Below are positions 12,014 through 23,608 of a stretch of DNA of 64,000 nucleotides, piece after piece. Source of the DNA: Anaspis maculata. Its lineage: Eukaryota > Arthropoda > Insecta > Coleoptera > Scraptiidae. The position numbers and the translations under genes are program-made. Numbering within the stretch: the first letter of the stretch is position 1; each line of letters starts with the position of its first letter. Location of the stretch: NCBI GenBank assembly GCA_949128115.1, contig OX421967.1, positions 20,290,635 to 20,354,634 on the forward strand, written 5' to 3'. A model generated the notes under the pieces. The model did no database searches, was not told where the DNA came from, and saw only the letters and a list, made by a program, of their open reading frames with translations.

Positions 12014-13856
12014 GTCTAATAACGGAGATACAGGCCTTCAAAGTTTTTCAAACAGTTTTTTTAACATAACTTTTGAAACGCTCAACCGATTTTATTCAAA
12101 CTCAAATCAAATCAAAGTTCACTTAAACAGGTCTCCATTGAACAATAACAACGCATTTCATCAAACATTTCTAGGGGCGAAGATAATAGGGGGTCTTCCG
12201 TCCCTCCCTCTTTTTGCCCTAGCGTCGCTCCTCGTGCCGCTAGCTATCATTGCCCTTAGAAGTAATACCGCATTTCCCGTGTCGGTATGTAATATACTAC
12301 ATATTACATACATAGATGGAAGAGTCATTTTTTTTCAAAACTTTTCTGGCACTTTTCAAGCATTCCTTAGATTGCGCTGAACTCCGTGGGCGGAATTTTG
12401 AGACACGCTGTATACTCTTATCAGTCCGTTTAAGGCTCCAGTGGTTCCAAAATGAGAGAGGGGGTTAAGGGTTCATAAAAAAAAATCGTATTCGGAAGAA
12501 AACTTCATAAGAAGTCATAAAATCAACTAAGGCCACTGCGGTTGCTTATTCCGACATCAATTCTGAGGTTCAATTATGAGACACCCTGAAGCGAACAGAC
12601 ATGAATGGGATCCCAATGGAGTTTGGACAAATTAAGGTAGAGACGGAAAAATTAGAAAAAACGTCTCAAGGTATGGGTACAACGTCTCCCTGAAACACTT
12701 GAATAAAACCAAAAATTTTTTTTTGTGAAATGGGGTCTGCTCAAATCCACTTTTTGCAGTACATACCTGATTGAGCGGCCTGTATAATTGATACGAAACA
12801 CACCCGTACCGAAAATGACCTATGGCATGTTGTAGTCCAATACGTGGGTGCAACTTTGTGTCGGTTGCAAGTCGGAATTTAGCTTTTATGGAATCATTTT
12901 TGTTTTTTTGGTCCTTTTAGAATCAAAATGCATAAACATTTAAAGGAAAATTAAAAATAATAAATAAAGTTTTCGATCAGCTACGATTTTGGCAAAATAT
13001 GGTTTGAAGCAAGAATATGATTGCTAGAGTTCAAATTCACAAATAGTTTTGGTTGACATTTCAGAAAAACCTATTTTCTGTTGGGGAGCACTGCGTGCGC
13101 ACGCATCTGTGATAAGCATGCCCCTTACGTTCCACCACTGTATAGTTTCACCATGGTTTCACCCCACGATGAGTCACTGCACCTTCTATACGAGCTGCGG
13201 TTAGTGGGCGTTGACAATTTATAAAATGTCATCTGTCACTTTTTGGCAGCAAACTGCTAACCGTTGTTTGAAACGTGAGAAATCTTGAGAGAAATTCAAC
13301 TCAAACTTCTTCCTAAAACTGACTCATTCGTATGCAATGCCTGATGAGAGTAGCAGTTGCAAACACTAATTTGCATGCGTAATGGATTATATTGTAAAGC
13401 GCCACGGATTTACGACGAGAAATTAGTGTTGTTTTATGGATGGAAATGCTAATTAATTGTTGGAAAAAAAGCAGGTGCGAAACGAGGAGAGGTATTATGT
13501 TAGACAACTGGAGCGCAAAGTCATATGCACCGTGCATTGTTGTGTTGTTCGAAAGGCCCACACGAAACGGACCGTAACTTTTTTTTTTATTACAAAGTGG
13601 TACATTTTTTCTATCTTTAAAATTGATAGGTAAATTACATGATTCTATGTGATCGATGATCAAGTATATCTACAGTGTGTTTCCGCCTTCGGAGTTCACG
13701 GCAGCTCACAGAAATGCTTCAGGGTACCAGAAAAATGCTGAAAAAATAGGTCCTTTATTTTTGTTTCATTTTTCCAAAAGATTCAAGTAATCTGTTGGTG
13801 TCAGAATATTTAATGAACATATCATTTCTGGGTTGGTACCAGACTTCCATTTACAA
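12014..13856. other. Mhcl intron 3, repeat-derived
   Basis: 12014-12412 resembles one arm of a TACAGGGTGT-type foldback (ending GAGACACGCTGTATAC) with the other arm missing. 13690-13770 is a solo arm relative of the foldback at 47781. Confidence 0.4.
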
Positions 13857-15101
13857 TAGGCGGTTTACATTTAAAAAACACCACCTGGTGTAGAGCTCGT
13901 TACTTGACGTGCAGGAATTTCTTGAGAGGAACACATACTGAGACGTCTAGTAGCCTAGGTAGGCACTAGTAGATACCTGCAATACCCACATCAATGACAT
14001 GAAATTTGACAAGTAGGAATATTAGCTGCAGTCTTTTTACACGAAATCTCAGATAATCTCACCTCAGTTGGAGAGAGAAAAAGCGAGAATTGCATGAGAG
14101 GGAGAAAGACACAACTAGGAATTGAAGTGAGAATTCTCAGTTCAGATGATAAAAGGAACGCAGATAATGTAACAGGGGGTTTGCTTTTGTGTCCCCTATT
14201 TGATCTTGTGGTTAGCGTAGTCAGCAGGCTACTGGTAGATCAATTTTTAGAGGTGAAGGGCTGGGAGACTGCGCAACCAGCAATGCATTGCATTGCGGTT
14301 GCGGTGAAAAAATTGCGACTGGTAACTGTTACATTACACCTTCCGCAGGCAGATTCAAGCATGGTATGCTGCTTTGCCAGTAGCTCCTGCCCCTGCTTTC
14401 CTGCCATTTAGTGCCTGCTGATCGATCCCCCAATCCCCAATGGGTCACAAAGCGAGCCTAAACCTGGATCTTGACAGTGAGAACACAACAAACGTTCGCG
14501 TCTCAATGGGGGCTGAAAGCATGAATTAATGGCGCATTGTACTATACATCGCTGTCACCATGATGACATTGGGCGCGTTCAGCAAGTCCTATGGTGGGTG
14601 CATAGTACACGTCGCCCTCTACAATTTGTCTTGCCTATATAGCCCCATTACAAACGTAGCGAACTTTAGAATATAGAATGCGGACCTCCATGTGAGGTGT
14701 AAGCAGAAAATCTTCAGAAAAAGGAGACTGACGACACAGCCAGCCCAAGGTGACATTTTCTGGCATGCCAACAGTTGGTGTGTGCGGAGGGCTCGGTCCG
14801 CCCGGAGGTGACAGTTGCTGTTGTTTTTCCTTGGGTGAAAGCTAGGGATTATGCAAAGAAAGGTCTGCGACGACGCTGGTCATCGATGTAGGGCCGAATA
14901 AATAGCCTGCGGGGTCCTTTCACAAGGAACAGAAAAATTGCGGCAGTAGATTGACAAGACAGGAAAGTGACAGTTTTGACGTGTCTTCAAGTAACGTGAC
15001 AGACGACGTTGCCTGACGGCAACTTAGACATCTTGAAACAATTAATTCCCTAGATCTTCCTGCACGAATGGGCCATTTCTCCCAACAAGGTAAATCGCCT
15101 A
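13857..15101 (+). mobile_element. TIR element E, long copy (1,245 bp)
   Basis: Begins TAGGCGGTTTACATTTAAAA and ends GTAAATCGCCTA, with inverted ends of about 14 bp. It is homologous along both flanks to the 649-bp copy at 17710-18358. The middle (about 14400-14900) is absent from the short copy. No transposase motif in either. Confidence 0.75.
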
Positions 15102-15363
15102 TACAGAATGTCTTCAAATTAAATATGCAATTGTTCAGGAAAATTCCACCTAACAAAAATAATACATGAAAAATAACTTAAAAAGAAAACAGCAGAAAAG
15201 CTCGGAGGAACTTTGTCGACCCTCCATACCTTCAAAATTAGAAGACCCACTTTTCAACCCTGTACAATTTACTGATTCCTTTTGCAAAAGAGTACGAAAC
15301 GTCCCGTCAGATTTTGAGCGGCCATTTTGAATACTTGTAGTTCTTTTTGTTGATTTTCCGTAC

Positions 15364-15730
15364 CTTCAGAGTGACGCTCTCCCCCGACGCCTTGATTTTA
15401 TCGATGATGTCCTCGCGCGTCTTGTCCTCAACATGTATCCCGTTGACTTCCAGGAGCTTGTCGCCGGGCAGGAGCCCGGTTTCGTTGTGGTGCTGGACCA
15501 TGGTGCCGGGTTCAGCGAAAATGACCGCTTTCATGGTAACAATGGAACCGGCAACGTCGCCGTCTCCACACATCCGTTCCAGGACCATGGCCCGCCGCAG
15601 CGAGAACCCAAAGTCGTTCCTGGGCGGTTTCTGACGATTCACCGAAAGCGTTCGCGGTTTCGGCAGGACTAGCGGCGTGATGTGAGGCAAGGGCAGCTCA
15701 ACTTCGTCGAAATTGGAAGTCCGCGACCAT
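15364..15730 (-). CDS. Mhcl: Unconventional myosin XVIII (Mhcl/MYO18A), coding exon 3 (PDZ domain)
   Basis: The exon is 367 nt. The first base completes the arginine codon split at exon 2, then 122 codons follow, ending in phase 0 (CTGAAG/GTACGG). The acceptor is TTCGGCAG at 15731. It encodes a linker (WSRTSNFDEVELPLPHITPL) and a full PDZ domain: carboxylate-binding loop DFGFSLRRAMVLER, core VIFAEPGTMVQHH, then TGLLPGDKLLEVNGIHVED and the last helix and strand ending VTLK. This PDZ sequence, with the loop reading DFGF instead of GLGF, is diagnostic of myosin XVIII. The PDZ domain of this family is thought to bring the myosin to membrane/cytoskeletal partners. Reading through the donor gives a short in-frame tail and stop, probably irrelevant. 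Confidence 0.95.
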
Positions 15731-17709
15731 CTGCCGAACAAAAAATAATTTTCAATTTCTTCCTTTACAACCACCATGGAGGTATGCAGATAAGTATGTA
15801 CATAAAAAGAACACAGATATGTTATATTATAATATGCATTATGAAAGTATATGAAGGTCAATGACGATAAAGAACCTGCAACCTACAAGGTATGAAATGG
15901 CAAAGACGGTGTGGCGTGCAAGTCATACGAGTACAATGGAAATTGTTGTATTTTTTATAAATGAAAAAAATGTTTCATTCTCATGCCTGGGTGAATAATT
16001 GTCAAGGCCTGCCTAAACGAAATGTCGTGGGATGTTTTATTTATTGTCTTTCATCTGCTTATCTAGAGCAGTTAGTGATTCGTTCATAAAAACAAAAGTC
16101 TACCTGTTAGCAGTGTTAGCATCAAGTTATTTAGTGAAACCTATTGATAAGAACAATAAAAGGTTCAACAACAACTCTATTTTGTTCAATGAGCCGATTT
16201 TGAGCCCGAATTATAGATTAATTGACGCAGTGCCGATGCCGTCGGGGAAGATGCAAGGTATTACGCACTTGATGTCAACGTATCGTATACAAAGGGCTTT
16301 TTACTCGGTTTTTGCTACAACGGGAAGTCCGCGGTTGATCGTGCGTCCCTTGCAGTTGGAGATCTTTGATGGAGCTCTTGGCGTTCATTCTAGAATCTGC
16401 CCACATGATGTGTCGGCACTGTCGGTTAGGTGTCTATTTGAAGACAGAGTTGCCATCGTCCGCAGTACACTCTTGAGTACCTTTTGAAAAAGTCTCGTTT
16501 CTTCTGTGGCTGAATTGCGTACCTTCTTTGAGAGTTGAGTGGCAATTATCTACGATTGTAGCCCCTTGGTGGTCCGTTTTGACCCTTCCCCATTAAATTT
16601 AAGCTCCCAAGCGAAAAAAAAGACCTTGGTGAGAGTTCGTGTCCTTGAGCTTGAGCCCGCTGGACGATCGAGTTGTGACCTCGGAGACTTTCTGTGTAGC
16701 CTAAAAAAGTAGAAGCCGCGTTCCACTGTCTCAGTTTAGTTAAATAGGGTGTTCTTTTTTCTTCGGTGAAACAATGTGATTTTCATAATGTTAGCCCAAG
16801 TAGTTATTATCAGACAAGTCGGGTTAGACTGTAATAATAAGTAAATAATGAAAAATTGTTCTGATACACACAAAAGTTGTGATTCTTGTACTGCTTTATT
16901 GGTGCTTTGTGTACATTATTACATCATACGTCAACAATCCGAATTGAAAACAACAGGCACAACTGAGTTGAGCGAGAGCATACCTCGGACTTGTAATTAT
17001 TATGCAATTTTGAAAAATCTCCGGGATGAACCTTCTTGTCGTTGTAGATAAGTGACAGTAAAATAAATTTATTAGATCTTCGCAATTTTACTGCGCACAT
17101 TCCTAGATGTTCAATAAACTTTTATTCCCGAATTAAAGTTTAATTCGCACTGCGATCCAATGAAATGGGCGTGTCTTTATTTATTAGCTAATTGGGGGAT
17201 AAAATTTAATTTGACGTCTTGGAGCTGAGCGTTAGAGCACTTGGACCAACTTTAAAAGCTGTTCGATTTCTGGCAGCTGAGTTTCGTGTAGCAGAAACAG
17301 ATCATCCTCAAGATTACAGGAGAGTCCGAAGAAGAGTACTTGCTTTGAATATGCACAATAATACACGATCATGAGACATAAACAAACGGTATAGGGCATT
17401 ACAACCCTCTGGCAACATTTCTGCATTATTGACGGTTCCATGATGCAAAATTACCGGAACATTATGAACTCCCATCACAAATATAAAAAATCGTCATCAT
17501 TTCTGCCGCGGGACCTCTTACCGTAAGCATCTGTTACTGCAAATTTTTGAAGCGGGCGTTGTCTCTTCACAATGTTCAAGTTAGTTAGGTGATAGTTTAC
17601 TTGAAGAAATGGCGAATCATTTACGAACTTTCAACACCTAGATATCAAATGTAAGTATACTTGATTTTGTTTGTCTATTTTTGAAAAATTCATATTTTTG
17701 GCAGAGGTA
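15731..17709. other. Mhcl intron 2, unassigned part
   Basis: An open frame at 16032-16487 (plus) and its antisense look like decayed coding sequence, but no family was recognised. Confidence 0.35.
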
Positions 17710-18358
17710 TAGGCGATTTACATTTAAAAAACGCCACCTGGTGTAGAGCTCGGTACTTGATCGTGGAGGAATTTTTTGAGAGGAACACATACCCCGACGT
17801 CTAGTAGCCTAGGTGGGCACTAGTAGATACCTGCAATTCCAACATCATTGACATGAAAATTTGACAAGTAGAAATAATGTGAAAAGGGGTTTGCATTTGT
17901 GTCTCTTATTTCGTGTTATGGTTAGCGTATTTAGCAGGCTTGAAGTAGATCTAGCTCCAGAGGTGCGCAGCTGAAAGACTATGCCCCCACCAATGCACTA
18001 CATTGCGGTTGCGGTAAAAAAGGCAACGTTTGCGTCCCGAACACAAAAGTAGCTAGGCGAGCTTATTAGAATGAAAAATGCAGATCTCCAGCTGAAGTCC
18101 AAGCAGAAAATCACTGGAAAAAAGCGAGGGAAAAGGTACGTAAAGGTAAATAAAGAGCCTACGGGGTCCCAATGGTTCACAGCAACAAAAGTTTGCTTGT
18201 AGTGGACTGCACAAGACAGCACAGTGACAGTTTTGACGTGCCACCAATTGACGCAACAGCCGACGTTGCTTGGCGGCAACTTAGACCCCTTCAAACAATG
18301 AATTCCCTAAATCGTCCTCCACGAATAAGCCATTTTCCCCAATAAGGTCAATCGCCTA
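17710..18358 (+). mobile_element. TIR element E, short copy (649 bp)
   Basis: TAGGCGATTTACATTTAAAA at the left, GTCAATCGCCTA at the right. It contains the GTCTAGTAGCCTAGGTGGGC block shared with the long copy. The right end directly abuts a solo LTR (18360). Confidence 0.75.
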
Positions 18359-18359
18359 G

Positions 18360-18871
18360 AGTTACGTATGTATTTCGCGTACGGGTTCGATTATGATTGA
18401 GACGATCGTTTTAAAAAACATACTGTTTATTACTGCGTACTACAATAAATACACGTCAACAATTATCTACTTGGAATGTCGCAGGTACTTTGCCTTTATC
18501 CGCTCACTACCACTCTGCATACAATACTCCTGCGTAGGCTAAGAACGGTGCTTATATATGCCTCCGATTAGTGTTCCCGAACTTTCCATCGTCCTCCAGA
18601 AAATTCCACAGTGAGTCGGCATACGATTTCTAGACGACTCCCGAATAATCCCACACCTCTCGCATGCTTCCCGTGGGTTCTGGAGTTACGGCACCTCCGC
18701 CAATTTGGCTGATGTTTTCTGATCGACCGTTGAATCTCCCCATTCAGTTTCACGGGCAAAAGCCTACACGCACGCTCTGGAATGCACTAGAACGCTCCGC
18801 ACTTGTACACTGTGACCGTACTAGAAAAGTCTAAAAAGATCGCGTGTTATCCAGAATCGCCGCTCGTAACA
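18360..18871 (-). mobile_element. Solo LTR, copy 1
   Basis: 512 bp. On the minus strand it begins TGTTACGAGCGGCGATTC and ends CGCGAAATACATACGTAAC. It has a TATA box (TATATAAGCACC) and a poly(A) signal (AATAAA after GTACGCAGT), in normal LTR order. No internal retrotransposon region and no 5-bp duplication is visible. It is about 80% alike to the LTR at 29160-29686. Confidence 0.8.
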
Positions 18872-19711
18872 ATATTAATCAAGTTGCGTACATTATGTAC
18901 TTACTTCCACAGCTGCTTGCAATCATAATTTAAAAAAAAAAACGGTATTTGCGAACAAAAAAAAACTGTTTTACGGTGGCCCAACGAAAACGAAACAGAT
19001 TTTCGGGCGTTTGCCCTCATTTTTTCGAAATAAGCCCGGTCTGGTCAACTTTGTTTTCAAGGGGGACGTTCAACTGCTGTTAATTTAACTGTGAAGTTTC
19101 ACCCTCGTAGTCAGGGTGGCAGCCCCTTCGAAAATTTTAAATGACAATTGGGGTCGAGTGATACATCATTGTAAAGCTTGTTCAATTGTCTTTACAGCGG
19201 CGTTATTATTTTGTTTCGATTCGATGCAAATTTTCCAAGATTATGCTAATTTCAGTGTTTTTGGAGGGTTGCAGCCACATACTTAGATAACTATACCGCT
19301 CGTAAACCTATTGCGCATAATGCCGCGCCGCGCAATAAAAAGAGCTAGAAAATACCGCCATGTTGATGGTTAATTTCCAGTGGGTCTCAAAATACCGAAT
19401 GTTATAGCTTCCGCGGAATGATTTTACAGCCGTAAAACTTATCAAACCTATTGTAATTTCACTATATCTATCTAGTTTCTTTATGTAATCTTATTCAATT
19501 GCCTGTGGTGGTCTTAAAACCGCAAATTATCACTAAAGTGTGTCGTCGAGTTGGATGGTTTGGGAGCCACTGGTCTCCGAATCGATGAAACGTCAGTGGA
19601 AATGTCAAAGTGACAGCGGCTTGACGGTGTAAACAGAGTTATTTGCCTGCATTATGGAGCCATGCGATATCTCTGCGGTTCTGCCATGGGATGATAATTA
19701 TCAATGATCTG
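18872..19711. other. Mhcl intron 2, unassigned part
   Basis: No gene or structured repeat recognised. Confidence 0.4.
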
Positions 19712-19890
19712 GGCCGCTATTTTTGAGTCGTGTGAGAAAAGTCCCTGGGAGTTTTATATAATCCGTACTACACTTCTGTAGCGAAAGTTGCCTAAAAACC
19801 ACGATTTTAGGCAACATTCGCTACATCAGTGTACTGCGGAATGTATTTTACTCCCAGGGACTTTTCTCACACGATTCAAGAATAGCGGCC
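19712..19890. mobile_element. MITE, 179-bp near-perfect hairpin
   Basis: GGCCGCTATTTTTGA at the left pairs with TTCAAGAATAGCGGCC at the right. CGTGTGAGAAAAGTCCCTGG and the GTTGCCTAAAA / TTTTAGGCAAC core follow. A related half (CGCTACATCGGTGTACTGCGG) occurs at about 51305. Confidence 0.8.
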
Positions 19891-20365
19891 GTGTGCTGTG
19901 CTCTGATGTGATGCGACTTCTTTAGCTGGCCGGGCCCCTGCTACCGTTTGTCGCGGTCGAGGTAACGGCCAAATAACCCTCAAAATGGCGGCGCCCAGTA
20001 TTGCAGGTGTCGGACGTCTCTTTTGCCCGGTATAGCTATTCAAGTATGTGGTTACAGCCCCGTTACCGGAGGCTGGCTCGAAGTTGCCGAACCCATGACA
20101 GGGCTTATCCCTCTAGTGAGCATATTACACCATACAAACAATCAATTGAGAGTGAGTGAGAGATCAAGTGCCCGAAAATCTGTCTATTTCGTTTTCGCTG
20201 GGCCACCTGTATAACAGTCATCGTAAAGCCGCATCAAAAAAGACATTGACATTTACGTTGTTGAAACTAGGGGCTAGGGGGAATCCATTAATGGAAGAAT
20301 TTTGTAATCGGATGTTTAAGTCAAAAATTACAAGCTCTTAGTTTTTTTGGTGGGCCATTCCTGTC

Positions 20366-20497
20366 CACCTTTCCCATGAGAGTTTCACGCATACCTGTGA
20401 ACCCAGAACTAGCGGTTTGTAGTAGCCGTTTGTACTAGATGGAGTATGCGCTCACTGGTATGCGCGCTAGTGATTTCTATCATGGGAAAGGTGGATT
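20366..20497. mobile_element. Small hairpin, probable MITE
   Basis: TCCACCTTTCCCATGAGAG pairs with CTATCATGGGAAAGGTGGA across 132 bp; the interior has GCGCTAGTG / CACTGGTATGCGC repeats. Non-coding. Confidence 0.55.
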
Positions 20498-21214
20498 GAC
20501 GATCAGTGTAGCTGTTAAGCTGCCGCAACACTAGTTCAATAGGCAGAACACTAACAACGCTTGCAAACCTTCAGCGGCCAAGCATGCAAAGAGAAACAAA
20601 TTAGATTTTAAGAGATTTTAGGATATGACTGCTGATACGAAATGAACTCCGTTATCACTGAAGACATTCCTACGAGTACCTGCATATACTGGTTATATCA
20701 TTATGTTAATTAAACTGTTAGCCGTAACAACCCATCAAGGGTTTCGGCTTGCTTCTCTGCCTATTTATGATTGAATAGGGGGCCTGCAATATTCCAGAGG
20801 AGGCTTTCGAGGGCCGAAGTACTTGGGAGGTTTGCCTAGAAACTTGACGAGGGAGCCCCACGACAGTGCCACGTTGCAGCGGTAACCCATCCAAAGACGG
20901 GTCGCACTGTGTATGGCTTGACTTTGATCATATGTCATATGTATAAAAACGGGGTGTTACGCTTCGATTTTGGAGAAGTTGCTTCAGAAAGTTTCAAGGA
21001 AAAAAGTATATTCATGTCCCATATTTGATTCATGGTTAGGTAATCTTGGTGTTCTTTCGGAGTTTCTTTTCATTCTTTTCATTTGGGTAGGGAACAGAGA
21101 AATCTTCCTGATTTTTTTCGGTTACAGGAGGGAGAAAAAGCATGCTTGCTCTCACAAAGCAGCGGCCTGGAGTGTACTCGATTCGCAAATAGAAGAACTG
21201 AAGGATTCACGCCC
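20498..21214. other. Mhcl intron 2, unassigned part
   Basis: Nothing recognised apart from AT-rich and moderately GC-rich anonymous sequence before the solo LTR. Confidence 0.4.
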
Positions 21215-21841
21215 AATTTAGACGTGCATTCTGGAGCACACCCGGTCTTTCTAGACTGTTCGTATTAGATCGCCGTGTACAAGTGCGAAGCTCTAGTGCA
21301 TTCCAGAACATATACGAAGGTTTGGACCGTTGAAATTTACGTAGAGACTTCAGCCGAGCAGGACACCTCTGTCTATTTGGCGGCCGTGCCGGCTTCACAG
21401 CACGTCGGTAATGCATGTGGAAGGTGTGGGATTTTTCGGGAATCGCTTAGAAACCGTACGCCGGGTCACTGTGGAATTGGCTGGAGCACCGGTAGAAGAC
21501 TCCAGGGATGCGACTCTCGAATGTGTTCGAAAAGTTTTCGTATGCGAATTCTCCTTTCCGACAGCCCAAATGCACACGAAACCAAGGAGATTCGTATACG
21601 AAAAATCATTCGAATAACTCAAGAATCGCACCCCAGAACAAAAGTCGGAGCTATATAAAGCACCGATCCTCGGCCTATGGAGTAGTATTCAATCGAGAGC
21701 GATAAGAGCGAGTAGAATCGGCGATAGCCCAAGAGCTAGTAGTTGTTGACGTGCATGTTGTGGTAGTACGCAGTAATAAATAGTAAGTGTTTTGAAACGA
21801 TCGTCTCAATCAAAAACGAACCTAAACGCGAAGACAAGTGT
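21215..21841 (+). mobile_element. Solo LTR, copy 3, next to Mhcl exon 2 and antisense to it
   Basis: Diverged copy of the same LTR family on the plus strand: GTGTACAAGTGCG and TAGTGCATTCCAG near the 5' end, TATATAAAG at 21652-21660, AATAAA at 21775-21780, then TTTGAAACGATCGTCTCAAT. The last dozen bases are degenerate. It ends about 30 bp before the donor site of Mhcl exon 2 (21870), so transcription from it would run antisense through that exon. Confidence 0.75.
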
Positions 21842-21870
21842 TTGCGTTTGCAGATGCCGATTTACTATAC

Positions 21871-22493
21871 CTGTGGAATCCCTGCGACTCTCCGACGGGA
21901 CTCAGCGAAAACGGCGGCGTGGCGAACGACGAGTTGGTCGTGTCCGTCAGGCTGTCGGCGCTCTGCGAGGTCGAAGTGATCACCAACAGCTGCGACCCCA
22001 TGTTGTTTTTGTCGCCGCCGCCCGACAAGCCGTTTTGCTGATGGTGTGGCAGGTTCTGATAGGTTATCAGCTCGTTTTGCATAGTGTTCCTGAGCAGACA
22101 CGTCTGGTCGGGGACGTCGTGGCCGTTGCTGCTGCTGCTGCTGCCGTTGCCGTTGGTCATCGCACACGACGTCGGGTCCCCGTCCATGTTGGTCACGCTC
22201 AACCGGGGCGTTTTCAAAATTCCCCGTTTCGGTGGTTTCGGCGGCAACGGTGGCAACGACTTGGGAGGTTGTTGATGGTGGTTCAGAGAGTTGAGGCTGG
22301 TTTCGGAACTGTCGGATTGCGTGTGACCCTGATCCAAGTGATGGTGGTGATTCGAACCGAGTGAGTCGTGCTGATTGGCCGATTCGACGCGCTCGAGGCT
22401 GGCCAAGAAGTCGGCGGTGTAGTCGGCCGTGATGCCCGACGGAAGTTTGTCCTTGTCTTTGCGTCTGCCGCGGATTTTCAACGACCGCCGAAC
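21871..22493 (-). CDS. Mhcl: Unconventional myosin XVIII (Mhcl/MYO18A), coding exon 2 (linker)
   Basis: The exon is 623 nt, entering in phase 0 after TTTCAG at 22494 and leaving with two bases of a split arginine codon (CAC AG/GTATAG). It encodes VRRSLKIRGRRKDKDKLPSG, then an acidic/His/Asn/Ser-rich low-complexity linker of about 200 residues. It contains a proline-rich run (PPKSLPPLPPKPPKRG, SH3-ligand-like) immediately followed by GILK, and a Ser/Asn homopolymer patch. The start matches the conserved block between the basic N-terminus and the PDZ domain in insect Mhcl; the rest is poorly conserved in the family. High GC relative to the flanks supports coding. A solo LTR in the opposite orientation ends only about 30 bp beyond the donor site. 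Two other long open frames across this exon are shadows. Confidence 0.9.
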
Positions 22494-22647
22494 CTGAAAT
22501 CAAAAATGCATCGTTTAGGAACAGCTTGATCTGAAGAGCGTTCTGTCAGCTACAGAAAAATTAAAAAGTTTCATTGCAGAATTGCTTCTTCAAAATTTTC
22601 ACTTATTATTTATAATACAATTATTATCATATCAGTAAGGCCCAGCT

Positions 22648-23608
22648 GCTCACTTCCAGTTTAACTCGGTTTGGTCACTGTGGATATAAATGTTGCAACA
22701 ATCAAATATATGAATACGAAGGCGCAGAGCGGACATACTGAACTTTTTTCATAATTTCGACATTCAAACTCGAAATTGACTATATTTTCGAAATTTCGAC
22801 CTCAATCTCGAAATTTTGACTTAAATCGCGAAATTTCGACTTTAATCTCGACATTTCGACTTCAATCTCGAAATTTTGACTTTCAAAGGAAGTGTCGGTG
22901 GAACCGCTCCTTAGCCACTTCACTCGTAACTCACTGGATGTCTCCTCTCCAAAAAATTATTTTCCCGGAAAAAGCACCTGAACGACGGGCAAAGAGAGAT
23001 TGGAAGTGTGAGAGGTGGCTCTATCTTGGTTGAAACCAAGTGTCCTGAGTTATAACGACCCGGCATTAAAAAAAAAACAGAGATTAGTGAATATTCTTGA
23101 GGCATCGCCAGTTCTATCAATACTCTTCATTTCGAATTTTTTTGATTTTTTTTAATACCGGGTCGTCATTCAACCAGCGAGGAAAATGTCACGAAGGGAT
23201 GGCCCCCTTCCCTTCAGTCACTGACGTCAGTGAAAAAACACTAGAGTTACGTGCGAGAGAGCAGGCGGCTCGATAATGAAGCGATAAAGATGTTGGAAGA
23301 GAGCGAATAATGGATAATTGATCCAAGCGTACGAGTCGGGGAGTGTTGAATCGGTACCTGAGTTACGAGTGGAGTGAGAAACACAGAAACTTCCTTTAAA
23401 AGTCGGAATTTCGAGAATCAAGTCGAAATTTCGCGTTTCAAGTCAAAATTCCAAGATAAAAGTCAAAATTTCGAGAATAAAGTCGAAATTTTGACTTTGA
23501 AGGTCGAAATCATGAAAAAGTCGTATGTCCGCTCTGCGCCTTCGTACTATGACAACCAAACCAAGTTTAAAGCTCAACTTAAATTGAGCAACTGGTTCTG
23601 GAAGTGAT
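22648..23608. mobile_element. Foldback element with sub-terminal 20-bp tandem repeats
   Basis: Outer arms GCTCACTTCCAGTTTAACTC ... and the inverted right end, then GGCGCAGAGCGGACATAC / GTATGTCCGCTCTGCGCC. Inside each arm is an array of about five 20-bp units of the type AAATTTCGACTTTAATCTCG (about 22784-22884 and, inverted, 23400-23500). The centre contains a second small palindrome (ACGACCCGGCATTAAAAA / TTTTAATACCGGGTCGT). This is the classical foldback architecture. It lies 155 bp from Mhcl exon 2. Confidence 0.82.

Noticed and set aside
11508..12380. Open frames of about 150 residues on both strands around the SINE
   Set aside because: They cross a SINE boundary and foldback arms and have no family resemblance.
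16032..16487. 151-residue plus-strand open frame in Mhcl intron 2
   Set aside because: No family, irregular composition and equally coding-like antisense; kept only as an unassigned stretch.
21865..22503. Second long minus-strand frame and plus-strand frames over Mhcl exon 2
   Set aside because: Shadows of the GC-rich, low-complexity exon; only the frame reading VRRSLKIRGRRK matches the family and the splice phases.
22784..23500. CRISPR-like array of 20-bp units
   Set aside because: Units are contiguous, degenerate and mirrored in an eukaryotic foldback element, with no spacers; not a CRISPR.
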